Positions 15,267-22,544 of a DNA stretch of 64,000 nucleotides are shown in pieces (the first letter of the stretch is position 1; the number at the start of each line of letters is the position of its first letter). Below the pieces are notes generated by a model. The model worked only from the letters and a program-made list of their open reading frames with translations. It was not told the DNA's origin and searched no databases. The stretch comes from Nonomuraea typhae (GTDB lineage Bacteria; Actinomycetota; Actinomycetes; Streptosporangiales; Streptosporangiaceae): NCBI RefSeq assembly GCF_009760925.1, contig NZ_VRLV01000009.1, positions 186,001 through 250,000 of the forward strand. The letters run 5' to 3'. The translations under genes were made by a program, and so were the position numbers.

Positions 15267-16040
15267 ATGGGTGAGTTCGTGCGTGTCGAGGTGGCCGACC
15301 AGATCGCGACGATCAGGCTCGATCGTCCCAAGATGAACGCCCTCAACGGGCAGGTCCAGCAGGAGATCGGGGAGGCGGCGCGCCTGGTCGACGCCGACCC
15401 CGCGGTGCAGGCCGTGATCGTCTACGGCGGGGAGCGCGTGTTCGCCGCCGGGGCCGACATCAAAGAGATGGCCGACATGTCTTATGCCGATATGTCGGCC
15501 CATTCGCGGACATTGCAGGATTGCTTTACCGCGGTGGCGCGGATCGGCAAGCCGGTGATCGCGGCGATCACCGGTTACGCGCTGGGCGGTGGCTGCGAGC
15601 TGGCCCTGTGCGCCGACTTCCGGGTGGCCGGGGAGAGCGCGAAGCTGGGCCAGCCGGAGATCCTGCTGGGGATCATCCCCGGCGCCGGAGGCACTCAGCG
15701 GCTGCCCAGGCTGATCGGCCCGTCGAAGGCCAAGGACCTGATCTTCAGCGGCCGGCACGTGAGCGCCGCGGAGGCCCTGTCGCTCGGCCTGGTGGACAAG
15801 GTGGTGGCCGACGACCAGGTCTACACCGCCGCCCTGGAGTGGGCCGCGACCTTCGCCGGCGGCCCGTCCGTGGCGCTGCGCGCCGCCAAGCAGGCCGTGG
15901 ACCAGGGCCTGGAGGTGGACCTGGACACCGGTCTGGAGATCGAGCGCCTGCAGTTCTCCGGCCTGTTCGCCACGGAGGACGCCAAGACCGGGATGCGCGC
16001 CTTCGCCGAGAAGGCCAAGCCCAAGTTCACCGGCCGCTGA
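15267..16040 (+). CDS. Enoyl-CoA hydratase/isomerase family protein
   Basis: A 257-aa crotonase. Oxyanion-hole segments are FAAGADIKEM and GYALGGGCELALCADF, and the two catalytic glutamates of hydratases appear at GGCELAL and GQPEILLGIIPGAGG. It should hydrate trans-2-enoyl-CoA in beta-oxidation. The ATG has no Shine-Dalgarno, but TAGCGT ends exactly 7 nt before it, predicting a leaderless mRNA. The gene follows the ATPase by 19 bp yet appears to have this promoter of its own. Its 3' end overlaps the convergent TetR gene by 14 bp. Confidence 0.92.
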   Translation: MGEFVRVEVADQIATIRLDRPKMNALNGQVQQEIGEAARLVDADPAVQAVIVYGGERVFAAGADIKEMADMSYADMSAHSRTLQDCFTAVARIGKPVIAAITGYALGGGCELALCADFRVAGESAKLGQPEILLGIIPGAGGTQRLPRLIGPSKAKDLIFSGRHVSAAEALSLGLVDKVVADDQVYTAALEWAATFAGGPSVALRAAKQAVDQGLEVDLDTGLEIERLQFSGLFATEDAKTGMRAFAEKAKPKFTGR

Positions 16041-16671
16041 ACCGGCGCGGCACGACCTCCAGCAGCGACCGCAGCAGGAGCCCCGCGGTTTCCGCGGACA
16101 CCTCGCCGGGGGTGTTCACGATCTGGGCGGCGAGCCCGTCCACGAACGTGTGCAGGATCGCCGCCCAGAGCTCGACATGGGGATCGGGGTGCGGCAGCGC
16201 GGCCGCACCCGGTTCGCGGACCGGCTCGTCTCCGCGGATGACGGCGATGACCTGGCGATACAGCGCCCGCTGGTCGTTCCACGTCGCGGAGCCGCCTTCC
16301 GGCGGGTGCTGACGCTCCCATTCCACGATCGCCGACCAGAGCGCGTACTCCTCGCGCCGCTCCGCGTCCAGCGGCAGCATCTCCTCCACGATGCCGGCGA
16401 TCTGCTCGATCATCGACCCCTGGTTCCGGGGCCGCTCCAGGCGGGCCATGACCCGCCGGCGGAGGGTGTCGTTGGTGGCCTGCACGACATACGCCTGCAG
16501 CTCATGCTGATTGCCGAAGTAATGCCGCAGGGACCCGGTGGACCAGCCCGCTTCGGCGGCGACTCCGCGCACGGTCACGCCGCTCAGCCCTTCCCGCAGG
16601 ATCACCTGGATCGCGGCCTCGCCGATCTCCGCCCGCCGCTGGTCATGATCAACGAGTCGAGGCACCTCCAC
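16027..16671 (-). CDS. TetR/AcrR family transcriptional regulator
   Basis: A 214-aa repressor with an N-terminal HTH (VRGVAAEAGWSTGSLRHYFGNQHEL) and an all-helical ligand domain of the TetR_C_6 kind. The longest frame begins GTG at 16671. A second GTG at 16665 is 6 nt after TAACAT and may be the true leaderless start. It diverges from the GAP-family transporter; two similar operator-like sites lie in the 76 bp between them, so autoregulation and control of the transporter are likely. Ligand unknown. Confidence 0.9.
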   Translation of the reverse strand: MEVPRLVDHDQRRAEIGEAAIQVILREGLSGVTVRGVAAEAGWSTGSLRHYFGNQHELQAYVVQATNDTLRRRVMARLERPRNQGSMIEQIAGIVEEMLPLDAERREEYALWSAIVEWERQHPPEGGSATWNDQRALYRQVIAVIRGDEPVREPGAAALPHPDPHVELWAAILHTFVDGLAAQIVNTPGEVSAETAGLLLRSLLEVVPRRFSGR

Positions 16672-16675
16672 ATGT

Positions 16676-16714
16676 TAGCACGGGCGTGTTACTTTAATTG
16701 GCACGGGTGTGTTA
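16676..16714 (+). promoter_or_regulatory. Two TetR-type operator candidates over the GAP-transporter promoter
   Basis: TAGCACGGGCGTGTTA (16676-16691) and TGGCACGGGTGTGTTA (16699-16714) are imperfect palindromes (CACG/CGTG half sites) repeated 23 bp apart. They cover a plausible rightward promoter (TTACTT at 16689, 17-bp spacer, TTATTA at 16712) and the leftward -10 of the TetR gene. The spacing of about two helical turns suggests two dimers on one face. Confidence 0.6.
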
Positions 16715-16747
16715 TTACGACTTGTCGGCTTCCAGGGGGAGACGGAT

Positions 16748-17437
16748 TTGTCGATCGAGACGATTGGCGCGGTGCTCGGACTGGCCCTGCTCGACACGCT
16801 GAGTCCCACCGTGATCGGAGTGACGCTGTTCCTGCTGCTGGCCAGGCCGCAGCGGGCGGGCGCGCTGCTGGCCGCCTACCTGGGGTCGGTGGCGATCGCG
16901 TACTTCGGCTTAGGCGTCCTGCTCATGTTCGGCCTGGGCGCGCTCGTGCCCGCCGTCGACCAGATCGTGTGGGCCTGGGGGCAGGGCGCCCTCGGCATCG
17001 GGCTCATCGTGGGGAGCTACTACATCCCCGCCAAGAACCCGGAACGTGCCTCCAGCCGGCCCCAGTCCTTCACCATGCGCGCGATGCTGCTGCTCGGGCT
17101 GGGGACCTGGCTGTTCGAGTTCGCCACCGCCGTGCCGTACTTCGGGGCGATCGCCATCATGACCTCGGCCGGCCTGGCGCTCGCCCAATGGGCGCCGCTC
17201 CTCGGCGTGTACGTGGCCATCATGGTGCTCCCCGGCGTCCTGCTCTATCTCGCCTGGCTGGCGCTGGGCGAACGGATGCGCGCCCGGTTCGAGCGCTGGC
17301 AGGAGAAGCTCGCCTCCGGCTCCCGTACGGCACTGAGCTGGATGATCTGGATTGCGGGCATCCTCATCCTGCTCGGGGCGGTGGACACGCTGTTCCCGCA
17401 GGTGGCCGTGGTCACCCCGTGGGGACAACGTTCCTGA
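16748..17437 (+). CDS. GAP-family (Sap-like) six-helix membrane transporter
   Basis: A 229-aa membrane protein beginning ALLDTLSPTVIGVTLFLLLA, typical of the GAP/Sap (sulfolipid-addressing-protein) family of actinobacteria, with six predicted membrane helices. Mycobacterial relatives take part in exporting glycopeptidolipids and sulfolipids. I chose the TTG at 16748 because GGGGGAG precedes it by 6 nt; a GTG at 16709 sits inside the operator region and is less likely. It is divergent from its probable TetR repressor. Its last 26 bp overlap the convergent epoxide hydrolase gene. Substrate unknown. Confidence 0.8.
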   Translation: MSIETIGAVLGLALLDTLSPTVIGVTLFLLLARPQRAGALLAAYLGSVAIAYFGLGVLLMFGLGALVPAVDQIVWAWGQGALGIGLIVGSYYIPAKNPERASSRPQSFTMRAMLLLGLGTWLFEFATAVPYFGAIAIMTSAGLALAQWAPLLGVYVAIMVLPGVLLYLAWLALGERMRARFERWQEKLASGSRTALSWMIWIAGILILLGAVDTLFPQVAVVTPWGQRS

Positions 17438-18521
17438 AGAAGTGGCGGATGTCGGCCGCCAGCGGGCCGGGCGCGGCCATGGCCAGCATGTGGCTGGGGT
17501 GCTCGAGGTCGTTCCAGTGGACGATGCGGTTCTTGCGCTCGGCGATGCGCCGGAAGGCGGCGGAGCCGCCATGGGAGACGCCGGTGGGGACGCGGTCCTG
17601 GTCGACGGGCAGGCCGGCGGCGCCTTCGTAGTAGGTCCACGAGGAGGAGGCGCCGGTGCCGGTCAGCCAGTAGATGCTGGCGTTGGTCAGGATCAGGTCG
17701 CGGGCGATCGGCTCGTCCTCCGAGCCCCAGCCGTCGAACTCCTTGAAGCGCTCGACCAGGTACGCCAGCTGCGCCACCGGTGAGTCCGCCCAGCCGTAAC
17801 CGAGCGTCTGGGGCCGCGCGGTCAGGTAGGGGGCGTACGAGCTGCCGCCGGCGCCGCTGAGCATCTCGGTGACCCAGGACAGGCTCGCCCGCTCCTCCTC
17901 CGACAGCCCTTCCATGTCCTCGGGGCCGGTGGGCACGCCGAGGCCGCCGGTGAGGTGCACGCCGGTCACGTGCTCGGGGAACAGGGCGCCGAGCTGCGCG
18001 GAGACCAGCGCTCCCGCGTCGTTGCCGTGTGCGCCGTACCGCTCGTAGCCGAGGCGGTTCATCAGCTCGTCCCAGGTGCGCGCGACCCGCTCGAGACCCC
18101 ACGGCCGCTCGTCCGCCGGATCGATGGGCGAGAAGCCGAAGCCGGGCAGCGACGGCGCTACCACGTGGAAGTCCTCCGACAGCGGGCCGAGCAGGTCGGT
18201 GAACTCGGCGATCGAGTTGGGCCAGCTGTGGGTGATGATCAACGGCTGCGCGTCCGGGTTGGCGGAGCGCACGTGGAAGAAGTGCAGGAGCTGGCCGTCG
18301 ATCTCGGTGGTGAACTGCGGGAAGGTGTTGATCTTCGCCTCCCAGGCCCGCCAGTCGTAGCCGTCGACCCAGTGGGCGGCCAGCTCGCGCAGGTATGCGA
18401 CCGGCACACCGCGGCTCCACTCGGCGCCGGGGAGCCGGACGGGCCAGCGGGTGCGAGCCAGGCGGTCGCGGAGGTCGTCGAGGTCGGCCTGCGGGACGTC
18501 AATGGTGAAGGGCTTGATCAT
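17412..18521 (-). CDS. Epoxide hydrolase (EHN-domain alpha/beta hydrolase)
   Basis: A 369-aa alpha/beta hydrolase with the N-terminal epoxide-hydrolase region (FTIDVPQADLDDLRDRLART). The oxyanion HxxP motif is HSWPNS, the nucleophile elbow HGNDAGALV has Asp as nucleophile, and the catalytic His is in LEHPSHMLAM near the end. It would open epoxides to diols through an aspartyl ester. The ATG is preceded at exactly 7 nt by TACCGT, predicting a leaderless mRNA. A long perfect palindrome covers the promoter spacer and -35 region, so expression is probably repressor-controlled. Confidence 0.9.
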   Translation of the reverse strand: MIKPFTIDVPQADLDDLRDRLARTRWPVRLPGAEWSRGVPVAYLRELAAHWVDGYDWRAWEAKINTFPQFTTEIDGQLLHFFHVRSANPDAQPLIITHSWPNSIAEFTDLLGPLSEDFHVVAPSLPGFGFSPIDPADERPWGLERVARTWDELMNRLGYERYGAHGNDAGALVSAQLGALFPEHVTGVHLTGGLGVPTGPEDMEGLSEEERASLSWVTEMLSGAGGSSYAPYLTARPQTLGYGWADSPVAQLAYLVERFKEFDGWGSEDEPIARDLILTNASIYWLTGTGASSSWTYYEGAAGLPVDQDRVPTGVSHGGSAAFRRIAERKNRIVHWNDLEHPSHMLAMAAPGPLAADIRHFFRNVVPTG

Positions 18522-18538
18522 GTGTCCCACGGTAGACC

Positions 18539-18567
18539 CGAATGCGGAAAGGTTCGTTCCGCATTCG
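18539..18567 (+). promoter_or_regulatory. 11-bp inverted repeat operator upstream of epoxide hydrolase
   Basis: Perfect inverted repeat CGAATGCGGAA (18539-18549), 7-nt spacer AGGTTCG, TTCCGCATTCG (18557-18567). It lies between divergent genes, directly upstream of the leftward -10 (18529-18534), where it would cover the -35 position. The position favours a repressor site over a terminator. Confidence 0.65.
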
Positions 18568-18617
18568 CAGAACTCCATCGTGGACGATCGCGACCGGGAT
18601 CGAGTAGCGTGCCCACT

Positions 18618-18746
18618 GTGCGCACCCTTAGCCGGCTGAGTGTCGTCGCCCTCGGCCATCTGGTGGAGGTGCCCCTGCACACCTGGGAAATGCGCCGCAT
18701 GCTGCGGCAGAACCGAGCGGGCTGGACTGACCTGTCGGTGCGTTGA
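18618..18746 (+). CDS. Possible small leaderless gene, 42 aa
   Basis: A 42-codon reading frame starting GTG at 18618. TAGCGT (18605-18610) ends exactly 7 nt before it, the same arrangement seen before several convincing genes here. The product is basic and amphipathic, with Arg/Leu-rich ends and WEMRRMLRQN in the middle. It diverges from the epoxide hydrolase and precedes the arginase-fold operon by 63 bp. I recognise no family; the alternative is that the promoter simply serves the operon and the frame is a leader. Confidence 0.4.
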   Translation: MRTLSRLSVVALGHLVEVPLHTWEMRRMLRQNRAGWTDLSVR

Positions 18747-18809
18747 CCGACCAGGTCGCCCTGAGCGGGGCGGCGTTCATCACGCAGGTCCAGGGAACTC
18801 GGAGACATC

Positions 18810-19595
18810 ATGACGACAGTGCTGTGCGTGCCCCAATGGCAGGGATCGGCTTCCGGCAAGGCCGCCCTCCTGGCCCCGGGAGCACACCGGACCGCGGAGC
18901 TCGTGCGAGCGGGCACCGTGGTGACGGTGCCGGTCGCAGACGGGGGCACCGGCATCGTGGACGGCGTCCGCGCGCGTGACGCGCTGGCCGCGAACCTGAA
19001 GCTGACCGGCGAAGCGCTGGCGGAGATCGACGATTTCGTGATCACCGTGGGCGGCGACTGCGGGGTGGACATCGCGCCGATCGCCGCGGCCCGCCGGCGC
19101 TACGGCGACCGGCTCACGGTGCTGTGGATCGACGCGCATCCAGACGTGTACGGCCCCGGCGAGCTGACGTCGGGCGCCTTCCACGGCATGGTCGTGCGCA
19201 CGCTGCTCGGCGACGGCCCCGCCCTGCTCACCCCCGCACCGACCCTGACGCCGGAGCAGGTCGTCCTCGCCGGAGTCAGGGCGGGCGGCGCCGGCGAACG
19301 CGACTACCTCCGCAAGACCGGCCTGCGGGTGCACGGCCCCGACCACCTGGAGAGGGCGTTCGACGGCCTCTCCGGGCCGGTGTACGTCCATGTCGACCTG
19401 GACGTCCTCGAACCCGCCGAGTTCGGCTCGGTCTGCTACCCCGAGCCGGACGGCGTCCGCCCGTCCCTGCTGATCGACCTGATCTCCCGGCTGGACGACG
19501 TCGTCGGCGCCGCCATCACCGAACACGCCCCGGCCGGCGACCATCCCGGCGAAGCCGAGATCATCCGGCGCCTCGGCGCGGCGCTCCGCCGGTGA
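18810..19595 (+). CDS. Arginase/agmatinase-fold hydrolase
   Basis: A 261-aa ureohydrolase-fold protein. Metal-site motifs are recognisable but altered: GGDCGVD in place of the usual GGDH, then DAHPD (standard), then HVDLDVLEP, where the last Asp of DxDxxD is Glu. A His is present in FHGM. Family members use two Mn2+ to hydrolyse guanidino or formimino groups; with one His ligand replaced by Cys, the metal content or reaction may differ. The ATG follows GGAG. It heads a run of overlapping genes and shares GTGA with the methyltransferase. Confidence 0.83.
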   Translation: MTTVLCVPQWQGSASGKAALLAPGAHRTAELVRAGTVVTVPVADGGTGIVDGVRARDALAANLKLTGEALAEIDDFVITVGGDCGVDIAPIAAARRRYGDRLTVLWIDAHPDVYGPGELTSGAFHGMVVRTLLGDGPALLTPAPTLTPEQVVLAGVRAGGAGERDYLRKTGLRVHGPDHLERAFDGLSGPVYVHVDLDVLEPAEFGSVCYPEPDGVRPSLLIDLISRLDDVVGAAITEHAPAGDHPGEAEIIRRLGAALRR

Positions 19596-20209
19596 CCGCC
19601 TACTGGAACACCAACGTCGCCAGGCATCCCGGCATCCTGCGCTTCGTCCCCGACGGTTGCGGTCAGGCGCTGGACGTCGGCTGCGGGGACGGCCTGCTGG
19701 CGGGGAAACTGGCCGGGCGATCGCGGCGGGTCACGGGCATCGACCTCTCCGCCGAGATGATCGGCCGGGCGCGTGCCCTCGTCGGCGACCGGACGGACAT
19801 CACCCTCATCGAGGGCGACTTCCTCACCGAGGACCTCCCCTCCGAGGGATACGACTTCGTCTGCTCCGTCACCACCATCCATCACATGGACTTCGAGGCG
19901 GCCCTGACCCGGATGCGCGACCTGCTGCGGCCCGGCGGCCGGCTGGTGGTCGTCGGCCTGGCGCGGGACGTCACCCCGGCCGACTGGCTGATCAGGATTC
20001 CGGGGCTGCCCGCCGTATGGATCATCAAGAAGGTACGGCGGGCGAAGGCGCCGGAAGGGATGCCGGGTAGGCCGGCGGACATGGGGTACGCGGAGGTGCG
20101 TGCGGCGGCGCGCCGGCTCCTGCCCGGCATGCGGTATCGCCGCCATCTTCTGCGCCGATATTCGATCTTCTGGGAGAAGCCGAAAGCGCCCTCGATGCCG
20201 GTATGGTGA
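19592..20209 (+). CDS. Class I SAM-dependent methyltransferase
   Basis: A 205-aa methyltransferase with motif I ALDVGCGDGLLAG, the acidic end of strand 2 at GIDLSAEM, and SVTTIHHMD after strand 4. The target is unknown; small-molecule methylation is likely from size. The GTG start overlaps the arginase-fold stop (GTGA), and the gene sits in the same operon as the QueC-like protein. Confidence 0.85.
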   Translation: MTAYWNTNVARHPGILRFVPDGCGQALDVGCGDGLLAGKLAGRSRRVTGIDLSAEMIGRARALVGDRTDITLIEGDFLTEDLPSEGYDFVCSVTTIHHMDFEAALTRMRDLLRPGGRLVVVGLARDVTPADWLIRIPGLPAVWIIKKVRRAKAPEGMPGRPADMGYAEVRAAARRLLPGMRYRRHLLRRYSIFWEKPKAPSMPVW

Positions 20210-20215
20210 CGGTTC

Positions 20216-20503
20216 ATGATGCGCGTCCTGGTTCCTGTCCGGCTGCGTAGGGCCGTGCGAGGCTGGTTTGATTCCCGCTACATCTCGGTCGCCGACCATC
20301 GCCAGGACATCAAGGACGCCCTCTGGGAGGTGCAGACCCTGCGCCGCGAGGTCGTCACCCTCCAGGAGGAGGTCAGGCGGCTCACGACCCAGGCGGGCGA
20401 CGCGCACCGGCTGTCCAGGGAGACGGCCGACGCCATGGACCACGTCCTGCAGAACGAGGTCCTGGTCTGGCAGGCGATCGACGGGCTCAAGGAGCGGTCG
20501 TGA
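20216..20503 (+). CDS. Small coiled-coil protein of unknown function
   Basis: A 95-aa protein with a basic N-terminus (RLRRAVRGWFDSRYIS) and a heptad-patterned stretch (LWEVQTLRREVVTLQEEVRR) from about residue 35 to 85, so a dimeric coiled coil is likely. The ATG follows TATGGT by 8 nt, so an internal near-leaderless promoter may exist. A second ATG follows at once (20219). Its stop overlaps the QueC-like start (GTGA), suggesting the two products work together. No family recognised. Confidence 0.72.
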   Translation: MMRVLVPVRLRRAVRGWFDSRYISVADHRQDIKDALWEVQTLRREVVTLQEEVRRLTTQAGDAHRLSRETADAMDHVLQNEVLVWQAIDGLKERS

Positions 20504-21705
20504 GGGTGTCCTGGGATGGGGCTCGATTAGCGTTCCGGCTCGACCCGGAGGACGAGATCACCGGGCGGGCGGCCGACGCGCACCCGGTCAAGCTGCGCAT
20601 CGCCGAGTGCGCGATCGGAGGGGTGCCGGACGACGCGCATCCTGACCTGTTCGCGGTGGCCGCCTGGACGGTGGTGGCGCCCTGGACCAGGAAGCGGATC
20701 ACCTTCGATCGGGCCGTCTCAGAACGGGTGGCCGAGGCGCTGCACGACGGGTGGGGCGTCGAGGCGGAGCCGGTCCGGGCCGAACCCCGCCGGCAGGGGC
20801 GCGTCCTGGCGATCTCCTACAGCGGCGGAGCCGACTCGGTGGCCGCGGCGGCGATCTTTCCCGAGGCGCCGTTCGTGCACTTCAGGCGGGCGCCGCACCC
20901 GAGAGTGCCGAACAGGTGGACGCACTATCGCGCCGACGTGGTGGCCGAGCTCGCCAAGAAGACGGGCAGGGAGCTCACGACCGTCACCTCCGACCTGGAG
21001 TTCACGCTGGCCGAGCCGCGCCCCGGCTACCCGGAGCACCACGCGGTCGCCGCGGGAGCGCTGCTGCTGGCCGATCGGATGGATCTCGGCGGGCTGGCGT
21101 TCGGGTACGAGCTGGGCTCGCGCTGGCTGGGCGGGGACCGGTACCTGCTGCGGTTCACGCCGGACAACCCCATGTGGGCGCCGCACGGGCAGTGGGGGCG
21201 GCTGTTCGCGGCGGCGGGGGTCCCGATCGTGTTGCCGGTGGGCGGCGTGAGCGAGGCCGTCACGATGCGGCTGGCGCTCGGCTCCGAGCTGAGGGACCAG
21301 GTCAGGTGGTGCCTCCAGGGCACCGACGGGCCCTGCCGTACCTGCGGGAAATGCCTCTACAAGGAGATCATCCAGGCCGCCGTGGAGCGGCGCCCGCTCG
21401 ACACGCCGCTCACGGCCGACCGCGCCGTGGTGCGCAAGTGGCTGCGCAGGCCGCCTTACGGCGGCATGGAGATGATCGAGTACGGCCTGGCCCGCATCCC
21501 CGGTGTGGAAGAGTCGGTGCTGGCCGGAGCGCTGGACCACTTCGCCGCCACCGAGGCGTCCACCGGCTGGCTGGAGCACTGTTACCCACCGGCGCTGGCG
21601 GAGATTCCCGAGCCGTGGCGGGAGCCGGTGAGTGCGTTCATGGCGGACAACACGGGGCTGATGACCCCGGCGCAGGCGCGGCGCGTGGAGGAATGGGGAT
21701 CGTGA
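20500..21705 (+). CDS. QueC-like PP-loop ATPase with Cys4 zinc motif
   Basis: A 401-aa protein. Residues 1-100 are an extra N-terminal domain I do not recognise. At 106-113 SYSGGADS is the ATP-pyrophosphatase PP-loop. At 271-285 C-x7-C-x2-C-x2-C closely mimics the zinc site of QueC (7-cyano-7-deazaguanine synthase). GYELGSRW and the VSEAVTMRLA stretch fit a nucleotide/substrate pocket. No queuosine or 7-deazaguanine partner genes are nearby. QueC-like enzymes also occur in antiphage systems (QatC; the QueC-like protein of type IV CBASS). The GTG has AAGGAG 5 nt before it. It overlaps genes on both sides by 4 bp. Confidence 0.8.
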   Translation: MRVSWDGARLAFRLDPEDEITGRAADAHPVKLRIAECAIGGVPDDAHPDLFAVAAWTVVAPWTRKRITFDRAVSERVAEALHDGWGVEAEPVRAEPRRQGRVLAISYSGGADSVAAAAIFPEAPFVHFRRAPHPRVPNRWTHYRADVVAELAKKTGRELTTVTSDLEFTLAEPRPGYPEHHAVAAGALLLADRMDLGGLAFGYELGSRWLGGDRYLLRFTPDNPMWAPHGQWGRLFAAAGVPIVLPVGGVSEAVTMRLALGSELRDQVRWCLQGTDGPCRTCGKCLYKEIIQAAVERRPLDTPLTADRAVVRKWLRRPPYGGMEMIEYGLARIPGVEESVLAGALDHFAATEASTGWLEHCYPPALAEIPEPWREPVSAFMADNTGLMTPAQARRVEEWGS

Positions 21706-22544
21706 AGGTCTACCTGTCGGTCGACATGGAGGGCGTGACCGGGCTGACCGACCCGGAGGAGATGCACGCGGGCAAGCGTGGGTACGAGCGCGGGTGTGAG
21801 CTCATGACCGCCGACGCGAACGCGGCGATCGAGGGGGCGTTCACGGCGGGGGCGGGTTCCGTGCTGGTCAACGACGCGCACGGCTCGACGAAGAACCTGC
21901 GGATCGATCTGCTCGACCCGCGGGCCACCCTGATCAGGGGGCCGGGGAAGTCGCAGCGGATGGCCCAAGGGCTCGACGGCTCCTTCTCGGCCGCCTGTTT
22001 CGTCGGCTATCACGCGCGGGCCGGGGTGCCGCACGGGGTGCTCAACCACACCTGGATGGGCAAGGAGATCCAGAACGTCTACCTCAACGGCGAGGTGTGC
22101 GGGGAGACGCGGATCGTGGCCGCCTGCGCCGGGTTCCACGGGGTGCCGGTCGTGCTCGTCGCGGGCGACGAGGCCGTGGGGGAGGAGGCGCGGGAGCTGC
22201 TCGGCGACGTCGAGACCGTGGCGGTCAAGAAGGGCATCGACAAGTTCTCGGCCGAGCTGCTGCCGCCGGTCGTGGCTCAGGAGCGGATCCGGGAGGCGGC
22301 CCGGCGGGCGCTGACCCGGTTGCCGGACTTCTCGCCCTACGTGGTGGCGCCGCCGTACACGCTGGGGGTGGAGTGGAACTCCACGGCCATCGCGGCGGCC
22401 GTGGCGCTGATCCCGGGGGTGAAGACGGCGGGGACGCGGCACACCGAGTTCACCACCGACGACTTCACGCAGATCATGGCGTTGTTCGGGCTGTTCGCCA
22501 CCATCGGCGGGCAGGTCGCGTGCGGTAGCGGTCCTTACGGATGA
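21702..22544 (+). CDS. M55-family D-aminopeptidase (DppA-like)
   Basis: A 280-aa zinc peptidase. The opening KVYLSVDMEGVTG holds the DxE metal ligands, and further ligands appear in NDAHGS and GYHARAG. DppA-type enzymes release N-terminal D-amino acids from peptides and form self-compartmentalising decamers. The GTG overlaps the QueC-like stop (GTGA), with GGAGG upstream; an ATG at 21693 is in frame but too near that GGAGG. The product stop overlaps the oxidase start (ATGA), so D-amino acid or modified-peptide processing may link them (inference). Confidence 0.88.
   Translation: MKVYLSVDMEGVTGLTDPEEMHAGKRGYERGCELMTADANAAIEGAFTAGAGSVLVNDAHGSTKNLRIDLLDPRATLIRGPGKSQRMAQGLDGSFSAACFVGYHARAGVPHGVLNHTWMGKEIQNVYLNGEVCGETRIVAACAGFHGVPVVLVAGDEAVGEEARELLGDVETVAVKKGIDKFSAELLPPVVAQERIREAARRALTRLPDFSPYVVAPPYTLGVEWNSTAIAAAVALIPGVKTAGTRHTEFTTDDFTQIMALFGLFATIGGQVACGSGPYG

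Noticed and set aside
16709..16747. Upstream GTG start for the GAP-family gene
   Set aside because: It lies within the second operator-like repeat and the predicted -10; TTG 16748 has a good ribosome site and matches the family N-terminus.
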